64,000 nucleotides of DNA from the NCBI GenBank assembly GCA_003971905.1, contig RSEE01000014.1, positions 62,001-126,000 on the forward strand. Direction: 5' to 3'. This stretch comes from Moniliella sp. 'wahieum' (lineage: Eukaryota; Basidiomycota; Moniliellomycetes; Moniliellales; Moniliellaceae). The notes beneath the pieces were generated by a model, which worked only from the letters and a program-made list of their open reading frames with translations, made no database searches and was not told the DNA's origin. Positions 35,956-47,403 of the stretch are shown piece after piece (within the stretch, counting starts at the first letter, position 1; each line of letters begins with the position of its first letter). Both the position numbers and the translations under genes were made by a program.

Positions 35956-37579
35956 GGTGCCGGGCCAGTGCATATCTGATCTGTTTGGCGTTCCTTCACC
36001 TTCATCTTTCGCCCCTCCCCCGCCGCCATCTTCTTTCCTTCTGTCCTTCTGTCCTTCCGTCCTTCTGTCTTCCATCGAACCTTCTGCCTTCTATCGGGAG
36101 GCAGGTCTGTACGGCACTGCGTCCTGAGTCCCTGTGTCTCCATCATGCCGTTGCAGTGTCGCAGCGATGCGATCAAGTATGTGGTTTGGCCTTTTGTATT
36201 TGTTTCCCCCATTCATGTCTCTGTCCTCATCTCCTCCGCATGAAACCTCATTGGCATCATCTTGTGATATGCATCTCGGTCAGATTTCCTTCCCACTAGT
36301 CTTTGACAACACCTTAGTTTCCACCGTCCCTGTCTCTGCCATCAGTAGTCGGGCGCGTTTCTTCCTATTACTTGTACACCCGCACCAACACCCAACCGGT
36401 CCAATCAGCCGCTGTGGCTGAATTGGTGGGCGAAAGTCGCTCGCACATGTATTCCTTTGCAGACGAGACACAAGTGAGCTCTATAGCCCTACAAGGCTTG
36501 TACTGTACTATCCGTCCACTCTACTGTGTTCCGCCATCTTGCGGCTAATGTCCTGTTTTGTAGCAATTCCCATCATCACCATCCAACGGCAGACTTGTAC
36601 AACACTAGTAGTACTATGTAGGGCTCATCCGAAAGGGAAAGCAGCAGCCGGGAACCTGTTCAAGAAAGGACTAGATGTTACATGTTACACGATACCCCCC
36701 TCGTACTTCCAACAGCCTAACTATCAATCCGTATCGGATTCCGAATGGATATGAATGATCCCACTTCTGCCCATAGCGTTGTCAACGAGATGAACCAAGG
36801 TCTAAACCGATAGAATCCGCCCGCCATGAATCGACCGAATGAGAGAGAGGGCGCTTGGGCTTGAGAGAACTACGAAAGACGTATATGTATACGGCCAAAG
36901 GTACGGAGCTAGTGCGATCCGACGGACCAACCATACACACACTGCAAGAGACATTATAGCTGAGCAAAACAATCCAGTAAAGACATAACCGTCGCATCAA
37001 CAAGGCGAAGAACGAAATGGGCAAGTGCAGGGGCGGACAAGTGTGAATCGATAGCAGAGAACCGATTCAGGGAGGAAGGCGAGTATATAGGGCAGATATG
37101 GTCGGTTTCGGAACCACTCGAGCCAAAGGTGCGAAATGTACGGGCAGGCCAACGGAGCCCCCACAGGAGGCCCGTATAGTGCCGTAGCAAGCGTGACACA
37201 ATGCGGTGCCCAGCCTCAAGCCAAAAGCTGGAAGAGAAGCCGGATACCGTCTCATGCATGCGTACGTCGAAACACGACAGAGGGCTCCTCCTTCTTCATC
37301 CTCCTCGTCAAATATGGAAGCCAGACGCCACAGGTCCTGGGAAAGTGGAAGCTCGTCAACCATGATAGGCAGCCCAGTCGCGCCCTCCCCCCAATCGGCA
37401 GTCCCATGCATGGTCCATCACAGATCATTAAAGCATTGCTCAACGGGGTTTCATGCTTGCGATCATTCAAGGCAATATTATCCACAAACCTCCGAACCGA
37501 TGACTTGCAACCGAACCAACCAAAACAAACGTCATTCCCATCAAGGAGGCACACGAAACGCAGATGGCAGGTAGAATCC
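35956..37579. other. Convergent intergenic region between dolichol kinase and ATG1
   Basis: About 1.6 kb with no recognisable gene on either strand. It includes TCCTTCTG direct repeats at about 36034-36080 and an AT-richer segment (36480-36960). This is long for a convergent interval; a non-coding transcript or a small gene damaged by indels is possible but not visible. Confidence 0.5.
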
Positions 37580-40500
37580 TTACGAGCTGGAAGGCAGCAC
37601 GGACCGTCCATCGCCTTGGCGGAGGGAGGCAAGACGCTTGCCAATCGAGTGCACGTCTGAACAAGAGCGGGGGTTAGCTGAACGCTATTGAGGAGAGGGT
37701 GCGAAGAGAGGGCGGGGAAAAAAAGGGGGGGGGGACATACACTTCTCCACCGCACTTGCTTCGGCGGGAGACAAAGCGGGAGTCAAGTCATCCGGCGCCG
37801 GGTCGAGCAGTGTCAAAAACAGTGTCTCTGCCATCTCGTAGGCCAAGATGCAGGGATGTCGATTCCAGTCCTTGTCGTCTTGCGTCGAACTGGACCGGCG
37901 GCGCGCATCGAGACTTAGCCCAGTCGAGATGGAGGTGGAGGCGGAAGTAGAAACCGACGGAGAAGACGGAGGGGTATGCTGGTTCCGGTTCCAATCGTCG
38001 AGCGCGGCCCCCTTGGCCATTTGTTTGGCCATGTGCAAAATGAGCTGGTTAATGTCCTCTTGGGGGTGCAAGGCATCGCCTTCGCCCGTCCAGGCTTTGA
38101 CCGTTTCGATTTGATCCTGAATCTCACGAAACGAAGTTGGAGCATGCGGGTCTCTACCAAAGGGGGGAAAAAGTCAGGATCAGGCAAGACCAGTTGGTGT
38201 GTGTGAGCAAATGGGGAGGGGGTGTTGGGGGGGTGGAAGGGAGAAGGGGGAAAAGACCACGTACTGTCAATCAACTCGGGACAGGCACCTCTCGACGGAT
38301 GCGTGCGTTTCCGCGCGTCAAAGAATGCGCGGGCCTCATTGAGGGCACGGTCCACCAGCGAAGCGGCTCGGACGTAAATCAACAAACACTCGGCCGCCAC
38401 TGCCTCGGCATCCGAGATGGGAGCCAGAGGTGGGCAACCAGGGAAAGCCCCACACCGATGCTGAGAACGGGGTAGAACTCGGGGTCGTGCCTGGCGTGCC
38501 ATCGTCCGCTCGGCCGCTGTACCTGAAGCGAAACTCAGTGACGACGAGGACCGGCCGATCCAACACTGGGACGGTGGGCGTGACTCATGCCAGGATATGG
38601 AGAGGCTCCACGACCGTCGCTGTCGAGCGCGGAGGAGCCGAACGGTCCGGCGGGACGAAGAAGAAAGTTGCCCAACTCAGTCAAGACCAGCGCTTTCTTG
38701 TCCAAGCCGTGAAGCGTGTCGAGCATTGTCCTCTCGTCGACGTCTAGATCGCTCATGTTGGGCCCTGCTGATTCAAGCGATGGACCAGCAACGAGGCTGT
38801 TACTGCCCATACCGACGCACTCGAAATACTTTGGCTTCGGTGACTCCCACGAAGAATGGCTGAGCGTTGCGCAAGGGCGTTGTGCTGGGCGCTGTGCTTT
38901 GGAGACGGACAGCAGCCATACTAAGAGCGCGTGTCAAGGAACTGCTGGTTGGACTGGAAGGGAAGGAACGGTAGGGGGAAGAGGTGCCTGCCTGCGGTAG
39001 ACAAGCGGACGATAGATCGAGTGTTGGGGAAGGGAGTATGCCAGGGGCAGGCAAACTCATCCCATACGGTCCCACCGACGCACGTTGCTGTCCCGTCGCA
39101 CATCTTGCTAAAGAATCCTGGCCAAAACTCGAGGCGCGTGAAGCGACACGCAAGGGGATTGGGCTGCTGGCCACCGGGCTACTACTCGAGGGCGGCGTAG
39201 GGTTCACCTCTTGCCCTGGGCGAGCCATGGCTGGACAGTCCTTGAGAGGAACGAGGTGAGTATAACTCTGCCCGCCACCGAGAAGGAAGTGGACGAGCGA
39301 CGGTGGAACGAGGCCGGGCGCTGGTGAGGTGGTAACGCCAGAGCCGGGGGACTGGGAATGGGCACGGCCCTCTGCCCCCCGACACGCTCGAAGTGGGCGT
39401 CCCCAGCGCCGGCGGGGCAGGAGTATGCGTCTCGGGGGGAGGGACAGTTGACCCGGAAAGGAATGCAGGACGAGATCCCCCCGCCCGCCCCTCCGTATGG
39501 CTAGGGTTAGGCTGTGGCGAGGTCCCATAAAGACCCGCGGCTGCACATTCAGGGGAGAGGTACCTGGCTTGTTCGCCGTAGGCTCGGCCGCCGACATCGT
39601 CCGGGCTCGAACCAGGGGGGGGTGGGTGAGGCGACGGGAGACGGACGGGGAGAGCGAAGAGGGAGCAAAGCAGGGGATGCAGTACGGGGCAGTGCTTGCA
39701 CCCTTGTTGATGGCTGCCCTCCCAACCTGGCAAAGGAAGGCGCGCGAATCTGGCTCAGGCGGCGAATGGGGGACGAGCCCAAGGCTGCCATGGCTGCCGC
39801 CCGAGCGGCACTGGCCGCCGCCTGGGCCGAACTGGTATTGAACGTACCGGGGAACATGGGCATGACGGAGAATGTATCTGCCTCACGCGCAGCATGCGGC
39901 GCCTCATCCTCCACCATGGCGTAATCGCCATCCAACAGTCCGTCCTCTCCCGTCGAAGGCACAGTAGGATTGGACGCGTCCGCCGAGGTGTTCGGCCCAC
40001 GTGGGGAGACCGTGGTTGGACTGCAGCGTCCCGAGTCCCCCAAAGGCTTGGCGTTGGAGGAAGCCAAAGTCGCCTGGCTTGCTTCCTCACTGCTCGTGCT
40101 ATTAGCACTAGGTTGCGCCACCGAGAGCCGTTTGGGCGTAGCCGAAGGAGATTGGTTAGCGATCGAACCCGTGGTCTGCTCGAATGAAGTCCTCTGCGCA
40201 GCAGGAATCCGGGGGGAGTGGAAGCAGGCCCGAGGTGGGCACAGTTAGACTAGCCAATCGGCTCCGGGGCGAGGGCAAAGCGGTGACCGGGGTAAAGCCC
40301 ACCGTGGTCTTGCAGGCGGGGCCCGGGCGGCTTATCTTGCTTGGCATGGACGAGGGACCCATATCGCACCCCAGAGAGGTGGAGAGCTGGACAGGCTCTT
40401 GCGTAGGAAAGCGGCTGGGTGATGATGCTAGAGGTGCCTGCTCCACCCCGTCCGGATTGGTACTGGGGTGTATGCCATGGGGGCGAGTACGTAGGGAAGG

Positions 40501-41925
40501 CTCCTGGTCGGGAGGTTGGAAGGGCATTCAGGCTGGCGCCGGAATGGGAACCGCACGAGAGCGGCCAAGAGAGGGTATTGGTGATGATGGTACAGTGGCG
40601 GGCGCCGCTGGCAGAGAAATAGAAGGAGCGTTGGAAATAGCAGCGGGCAAGGTGGGGGTGGTAGGGGCGAGAGCGATGTGGTGGTGGCTTCACTAATGGG
40701 GTTGCCGTGCGCGAAGAGGAGATTTCTCTTCGAGTCGGAGGGGTGGCTGGAGTGGATTTCTCCTGCGAGATACCAGACGGAGCAGACCGTCCCAACGCAC
40801 GGGCCAATTGGGGCCCAGAGCCCGAAGCGACCGCCTCTGAACGAAAGAGCTCATCGAATCCAGCTCGCTCCACCGCCCTTCTCTTCAGCAACGCCCGAAT
40901 GATGCCCTTGAGGTCATCTGGAATCGGTGGCGGACGCACATAGGGGGGCAGGTTTTTTTTGCGAGCGCCGAGCGTCTCTCTCGCGCCACGCTACTTTCGG
41001 ACCGCTCGCAGGGGAAACGGATCCGGTCGTCGTTCTTTCAATCCGACGCAGTAGCTAATGTAGTTGGCCGCTCGAAACGGAGGTTTTCCCGTCGCCATTT
41101 CATACGTCACGGCCCCGACCGACCAAAGATCAGCCTTGGCCCCATACTTTTCTCGGCGCAAAATCTCGGGAGCCATGTACATGGACTGCCACAAAGCGTC
41201 TCGGCCAACGAAGCAGCGGGCAAATGACGAGCAAGCCAAAATCAGCTACTTTGATCTGGGGATCCAAGCGGATGACCTGCTGCCAGAAACGCAGGCCCTG
41301 CTGGTTGAAGAAGGAGATTCTGGGGTTTAATGTCGCGATGGACAATGTGCTTGCCCCACATGAACTCGAGCGCGCTGCAAAGTTGGTAGAGGAAGCTTCG
41401 TACAATCCAGCAGTTTGAGCCCCCGGGTGGTGAGGAAGTTCCTCAGTCCTCCCAGACTGCTTCGACAGCGGCGATGGGATCTGGAATGGAAGCCATTAGG
41501 GCATATTGGCCATAACCGAGGCAACCAAGTTCAGCACTGTTGTACACGGGGTCTGCAGGGGGGGGCAGTGGGCGACGAGGGGAGGCTCCCGTGAGATTTG
41601 ATGTACATGCTCAGGTCGCCCCATGGGAGAAAGGCATGACGAGGTAGGTAGAGATGTGACCGGTAGTCTTGATGCAGTCGTGGAGCTCAACGACGTTGGG
41701 GTGAGAGATGCTCTGGAAATGCTGATTTCGCCTCCAGGTTGGGACCAACTTGTCGGTAAGGAGAGCGCGGGACACGACCTTGATAGCGACAGGAGTGCGC
41801 GGGCGGAGTGCGTGGCAGCCCTTGCGGACGACGGCAAAGCTGCCCTTGCCGATTTCGGTTGGGAGGAGGACATAGGAGCCCACGCGTTGTTCGTGCGTGG
41901 ACTGCGCGGGGGTGCGCGAGTCCAT
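37580..41925 (-). CDS. ATG1: Autophagy-initiating serine/threonine kinase
   Basis: ATG 41925-41923 starts [20 protein letters not shown]. The kinase domain shows the glycine loop [40 protein letters not shown], then [25 protein letters not shown] (catalytic loop), [27 protein letters not shown] and [24 protein letters not shown] and a long Ser/Pro-rich linker follow. The C-terminal early-autophagy domain has [51 protein letters not shown] and [14 protein letters not shown], ending [14 protein letters not shown]...LPSSS at TAA 37580-37582. Introns: 38152-38264 (GTACGT...GAG or TAG) and 37657-37740 (GTATGT...CAG). ATG1 phosphorylates ATG13/ATG9 partners at the pre-autophagosomal site. The predicted length of about 1,380 residues exceeds most Atg1 proteins because of the linker. 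Many frame changes, none removing a catalytic motif. Confidence 0.93.
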
Positions 41926-44199
41926 ATGGCGGCGGTGTGAGCAGAGGGTTGGCGAGGGGGATCGAGGAGGGCGAGGGGGGTGAGGGGGGCGAGGGAGGCA
42001 GGCGCGGTGTGTTGTCTGTTTGCTGTTTGCTGCTTGCTGATGGATGGAGTGAGGATGGAGAGGGGGGTAGGGATGGAGATGGAGACGGAGACGGCGATGG
42101 AGATGGAGATGGAGACGGAAGCGAAGACGGGGATGGAGATGGAGACGGAGACGGAGACAGGGATGGAGATGGAGACGGGGATGGAGGGGCGAGAGGGGCA
42201 ATGGCGATGGATGTTATCGGGCAGACAGGACGAGGCGCCCACAGATGGCTGAGTGGCGTGGCAGGCTGCGTGTCTTATCGGCCGCCATCGATTAAATTAG
42301 ATGGGCTTAGAGTCACATCAGTGCATTCACCCATTCCCTCTCTCAGGCGGATGAGATCATCGGCGACAAAATATAGTCCAGCCTAGTCATGAACAGCCTC
42401 GCTTACATAACTCTCGCGCCTGCTGTCCGGCTGAGCTAATCAGTGTACGCGCGCCCCCCTCCCCGCCTGGGTTACCAGGCCTTACTAGTTACTGCGTATA
42501 GGGTGGTAACCGGTAACCCTGGTTCACCACCACCTTCACAATTGAATTCAATATTCACCGGTCACCGTGAATATTCACCAGTGTTGCCAATCGCGTTGCC
42601 AATCGCATCATCCAGCGCGCCAGCCGCCCCCCCCCATGTCATGGCGTTAGCATCATCTGTCCCAGCGCCTCTTCCTTCGTGCTTGCGGGGCCGGTGTTCG
42701 TCAGCGCCCTATGCCCTAGTGGAGATCGACGCCTCTGATGGATGTGATCGCTGATCTGATGCACGCAAGATAGTCCGTTTTCGTGTGCCATCCTGCCGTC
42801 TCGCCGCATTCCTCGCCCCCTGTTCTTTTTGTACGCTATCAAAATACCCCTCTGTTATCCCGGCCCTGCCTACGCGTTGGAAATGTGGCGTAACATGGGC
42901 TGGCCGTGCATGAAGCTGGTGAGCTTGAATGTGAGAGGGATGAACACTGAGGAGACGTAGCGACATTCTGGTAGATATAAATGGGAGGGTGGCGCGCGGA
43001 CTGGCCACCGGTTACCGAGTTATATAACCGGGTTACCCAGTTACGCGTTACGCGTTACGAGAGGGACAACTGTGAGCTTAACGTTACGAAAGAGTGGGAG
43101 CCGCTGGCCCCTGCGAGGACCCTGGCTCAACGGCTGAAGTGTGGGTGTGGTGTGGCCTGGTGTGGAAGGTGTAGTGTGGCCCAGACCTGCGTGCGCACAG
43201 CCAAAAAAACTGATTGCATAGCCTCCAACTCGTTCGTTTTTCGCGTTGCCGGCCTCGGGCGGCGGCAAGGCCGGCCACAGGCGCCAAGCCCCAAGCCTTG
43301 GAGGAAGGAAGGATGGGATGGGATGCGATGGATCGGCGGGGCGGGGCGGGGCGGGGCTGGGCAGCTGGCTGGTGGTGGCGGGCTGGGTACGTTGGCGGTG
43401 GGCCTCGGCGGGGCAGCGGGTTGCGTACGTGGGTGAGTATGTTGGAGGACGGAGTAGCCCGTAGTACATAGTTACCGTCTGGGCACTGCCACGCACTGCC
43501 CGCCACTGCCTGCCTCTGCCTCGGGCGGGCAGACAGGCGCGCGCAGCCACCGTGGCGGCGACTGCGGCCCAGCGCCCACGCTTGCTGCCGCACAGGGGAA
43601 CACCCTGGCCATTACATCAGCAGCGCGGCGGCTCCCGTGCCGGCGGGCTTAGCGCGGCTCCCGCAGCCCACCACCGCTGCACAGGGCCAGTGTTCCTGCT
43701 AGGGTTGCACCACACGCCGCCGTTGGGTCGGCGGTGTTGTGTTGGCGCAGCAGCCCTTCGTCTGCGGCGGCCTTCTTTTGCTACCACCACCCATCTCTGC
43801 CTGCTCAGCTCGTCTGTCCTGCTGCTCCCGCCTGCCACGCCTGGCGTCTCCATGCTCTGCTGTTGACACCCGCGCCCCCCCTTACGACCACCACCACGAC
43901 CTGGTACGTCTCCGCCCCCCCTCCCTCCTGCCCCCGCCTGACCCCCCTCCCCCTCCCCGTGGCCAGCTACGACAGGGTGCACATGCTGCCCCAGTTCTAG
44001 CCAACGACCCTCTGTTACGACCCAGTCCACGACCCCCTCCGACACTTTACGACCCCCCCACCCCCCCACCCTAACCTCCACCTTCCCCCCCACCCAACAC
44101 CCCCCTTACCCCATTCACATCCCCATCCACAACCCTAACCGACCCCCACCCATCTACCTCTCCCCCTCCTCTTTACGACCTGACGACCCCACGATCAGA
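41926..44199. other. Divergent intergenic region between ATG1 and the C2H2 factor
   Basis: About 2.3 kb holding both promoters. Left part: a hexamer array next to ATG1. Middle: GGTAACC/GGTTACC palindromes (42505-42520, 43008-43059) and short AT-rich stretches. Right part: C-rich leader DNA before the zinc-finger gene with four TTACGACC octamers and a possible 5' untranslated intron (about 43901-43972, GTACGT...CCAG). No gene recognised. Confidence 0.5.
42066..42190. repeat. GGAGAT/GGAGAC hexanucleotide array upstream of ATG1
   Basis: An imperfect tandem array of GGAGAY units on the plus strand; on the ATG1 sense strand it is a pyrimidine-rich array 140-265 bp before the start codon. The layout mirrors the GGAGGT array before TPS2. 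Confidence 0.85.
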
Positions 44200-45379
44200 A
44201 TGCCTCTCTCCTCTGCCTTCCCCACCGACCACCTCGACGCCTCCCTGCCTCTGTGGGGCGACTCATGGCTCCTCCCTTCCACCCCGGGCCTCAGCCCTTC
44301 CTCCCTCTCCCCCTCGACGGATGCGGCCGACTGGCTCGTCTCGCCTCCGTCCCTCCTGCCCTGCGCTTCAGACACCACCTTTGCCTCGGACAACACCTTT
44401 GCCTCCGACACCACCTTTGTCCCGATCAGACCGAGTTCCACGTCGACGTTGCCGCCAAGGCCAAGGCCAAGGTTCCGGCCCAGGCTGACGAGCAGGCCTC
44501 CCTGCTTGTCGCCGCGCCGCTCACTCACGCTCCTTTTTCTGCGCTCTGGCCCCCCTCTACAACCTGTGTGTCCGACACGGTTCCCCTCTCTCCTGCCCCG
44601 GGCCCCGCTCCCGGCGCTGCCGTTGCCCCGGCACCCACGCCGTCCTTGGAAGGCGACCTAGCCTGGCCAACGATGGACGCTGCGTGCCTCCTTTCCGATA
44701 CTTCGGTGCCGCCCCGGTGCCGACTTCGTCGTCGCTCTCGTCGTCGCTTTCAGCTTGGACCTCTACTCTTCCCTCTGGTCCTGCGGCTACGCCCACGGAG
44801 CCTACGACCTCCTCCCCGCTCACTTGGCCATTGTCGATGTCTGCGTATTGGTTTGGCTCCCCCGGCTTTCCGCTCGCCACTCCGGCTGCGCTGGCCGCTG
44901 CGCCGGGCCTACCTCTTTCGCCTTCGGCTACTGGGCTCGAAACGGAGGCACTGGCTTCCAACGTTTTTGGCATGCCCAGCTTCCACCCGACTGCTAGTCC
45001 TTGTGGCGATGGCGCGATGGAACGGCTGGGTGCCCCTGTGGAACTTCGTGCGGCCGTTTCGGGGGCCAAGGTGCGCAAGCCGCAGAGCCGCAAGCAGCGC
45101 AACCCTCAGCGCAAGGTGACGCCGTGTTCTGCGTATGTAGGGCACAATGGACGTGCGTACGTGTGCTTGGTGGCGGAATGCGAAAAGACATTTAAGCGGT
45201 CGGAACATGTCAAGCGGCATGTGCGTGCGGTGCACATGAAGGAACGACCGTACCCGTGCTTGCACCCCAGTTGTGGCCGCTTGTTCAGTCGCCACGACAA
45301 TCTCAAGCAGCACACACGTACCCACACAAGCCCCGTCCGCATTCCCACGGTTGAGGTGAACTCAACCTCACTGGTTTGA
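44200..45379 (+). CDS. Msn2-type C2H2 zinc-finger transcription factor
   Basis: ATGCCTCTC at 44200 opens a Ser/Pro/Thr-rich region with WGDSWLLPSTPGLSPSSLS-like segments that could be an activation domain. The C-terminus carries two adjacent C2H2 fingers: YVCLVAECEKTFKRSEHVKR then H-x4-H, linked by a KERPYPC joint to CLHPSCGRLFSRHDNLKQH. The pattern RSEHVKRH...V-x-ERP...RHDNLKQH is that of the Msn2/Msn4/Com2 group; its contact residues predict binding to AGGGG-like stress elements. That inference rests on the recognition helices only. A basic stretch (RKPQSRKQRNPQRK) just before the fingers probably acts in nuclear import. The stop is at 45377-45379. Length is about 390 residues, no intron in the coding part. 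At least three frame changes occur in the disordered half; the finger region is clean. Confidence 0.85.
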
Positions 45380-47043
45380 ACCAACGTTCTGTTTTGTTTT
45401 GCCTCCCCTCCCCTCTAAGCCTGCGCTGCCCCCGCCTTGATTTTTCGGCCCCCATGCTCTTGCATCCTATGCGGAGGAACGGACCTCCTTCCCCCTTCCC
45501 TTCCCCATTTTTCTTTTTTCTTTTTCTTTTTTTTTCTCTTCTTCTTTCAAACTGCCTCCTTTGTGTCTTTTTTCTTTTGGCGCCCCGTTTCGTCAACAGT
45601 CTCGGTGACTGCTTTGCCCGGCCCTGCTCTTCTCTCCTCTCCTCTACACTACACTACATTACACTACTCTACTCTGCTCTCCTATCCACTGCCCTACACG
45701 GTCTACTGTACCGTCGCTAGCTGTGCCCCGTTTCTTTCGCCTCCTTGCCTCTTTGCCTCTTTGCCTCCTTACTTCCTTACCTTCTCCCTCCCATGCTTCT
45801 CCACCCTGCCCCCCCCCCCCCTCTCTGGCCTGCTAGCCCTACCACTGGGCCCTTACACTCCTTTGCCGTGCCCCCGTGCCCCTGCCCGACTTGAATCTAC
45901 CTCGCCGTGTGCCCCGTCTGTCCTACTCTACTCTACTCTACTCCCCCCCTTAGGATTGGTTCTTGTTCTCTTCCTTAGGACTCGTCTTTCGCCTGGCCTC
46001 CCAAACCGTCAAACCGTGTTGGCCTGCCCCCCCTTGTCGCCACCTTCCCCAGCCTTCCTCTTCCTTGGCACCCGTTGCACGTATATGGCTGTGGCTTTTT
46101 TTGTTGCGGCAGCTGTTGGATGGATCATCGATCATGCATCATGGGGCAGCTACGGCAAAGGGTTACGGTGGGAAGCAGGTTCATGCTCGGCTTGGCGGAC
46201 AAGCGTCACGGTCACGGTCACGTCGGTACGGAACTATGGACGTGCGTGCGGGTGGGGGGGGGAAAGGCGTCGAAAGAACTAAACAATTTACACTACCCAC
46301 CCCCGCTCCACCTTGAAGCTTGACCCCTGCCCGCCTGACCGGTAACCGGGGTAACCAGCAAGAGTAAGGGGACGGACGATTCGATCAACAATCCGTAATC
46401 CGTAATCCCGCCGCGCCAAAATCTACAAACCACAAATCAGACAAAGTAATCGATTGCCATCCTGCCCAACCCAAACCCATGGGGCGCCACAGAGAGGGAC
46501 AAGGGAACGCAGTGGGGACGTAGGTTTAGGTACGAGGTGAAGTGGTGTATATACGTAGTAACGAGGTAATGTAAAGTGGTGTATATAAGAGTGGGGAGTG
46601 GGCATCGGCTGTCCCTAGACCGTCTTCTTCTTCTCTTCTTCTTCTTCTTGCCAACGTGCAATGCTGGAGCTTGGGATCGCGTCGCGATCGGATCGGATCA
46701 GATCGGATCAGATCAGATCGGATTGGATCGGATGGGACCGGACCAGATTGGGGTACTTGGCTTGGCTCGGGTTTCCTTCGTCTTGTTTCGCTTCACTTCA
46801 GAGAGGCGTGGACCGTGGACCGTGGACCGTGTACCGAACGGGGAATGTAGTGGGTTGGCATCCGCTTGCTTGGCTTGGCTTGGCTTGGTTTCGCTCCGTC
46901 TTCCTCCCCCCTGGGAAGAGATGGACGACTCAAGTACCCCCCACGACAAACGGAATGGAACAGAGAGCAGGAACAGGGAGACAAAGCAAGGGAACAGGAA
47001 AAAAGGCTAGGAGTGGGAGAGGGGGAGGTGCCTGGCATGGCAT
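45380..47043. other. Intergenic region with pyrimidine tracts and short tandem repeats
   Basis: Downstream of the zinc-finger gene is a T/C-rich stretch (about 45500-45560) likely within its 3' untranslated region, then CTACACTACA-type repeats (45640-45680). Further right are a GGTAACCGGGGTAACC element (46340-46356), two AGTGGTGTATATA copies (near 46541 and 46577), a GATCGGATCA array (46685-46735) and GTGGACC and TTGGC repeats (46800-46890). No gene is recognised. Confidence 0.5.
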
Positions 47044-47403
47044 TCAGCACCACAGCCTGCCTCCCTGTCCACCGGCATGCCACACCCCCTCCCCGGGCCT
47101 ACGGGAGACGGAGGAGGTGCACCGCACTTGGGAGGGGAGGGGTAAAGAGGGTAGGACGCGGCGAGAGAGAAAAAGGGGCGAACGAGAGAAGGGGGGGGGG
47201 CTAGCCTGCGTTGGTAGGGCGGGAGCAGGCCGGCGGGGCGAGGGCAAGACGTGTTTGGTGGAGGCCGTGGTGGAGGGTAAGTCTTCGGGCGCACAGGTAT
47301 GGTGGGCACAGCGAGGACAGAGCAGCGCAAGGCTGGTGCCCACCACGCGGTTGCAGGGCACGCACCAGCGGAAGAAGGTCTCTTCGCCGAGTGGCGTCGA
47401 CAT
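47044..47403 (-). CDS. Possible small zinc-ribbon protein
   Basis: ATG 47403-47401 opens MSTPLGEETFFRWC, followed by VPCNRVVG and LALLCPRCAHHTC. This gives C-x2-C...C-x2-C-x3-C, like a small zinc ribbon. The remainder is Pro/Ser-rich and stops at 47044 after about 119 residues. The cysteine pattern in a short frame with an ATG just before it is the only support; no family is recognised, and flanking DNA is very GC-rich so chance frames are common. It could also be an exon of a larger minus-strand gene interrupted by frame errors. Confidence 0.3.
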   Translation of the reverse strand: MSTPLGEETFFRWCVPCNRVVGTSLALLCPRCAHHTCAPEDLPSTTASTKHVLPSPRRPAPALPTQASPPPFSRSPLFLSRRVLPSLPLPSQVRCTSSVSRRPGEGVWHAGGQGGRLWC

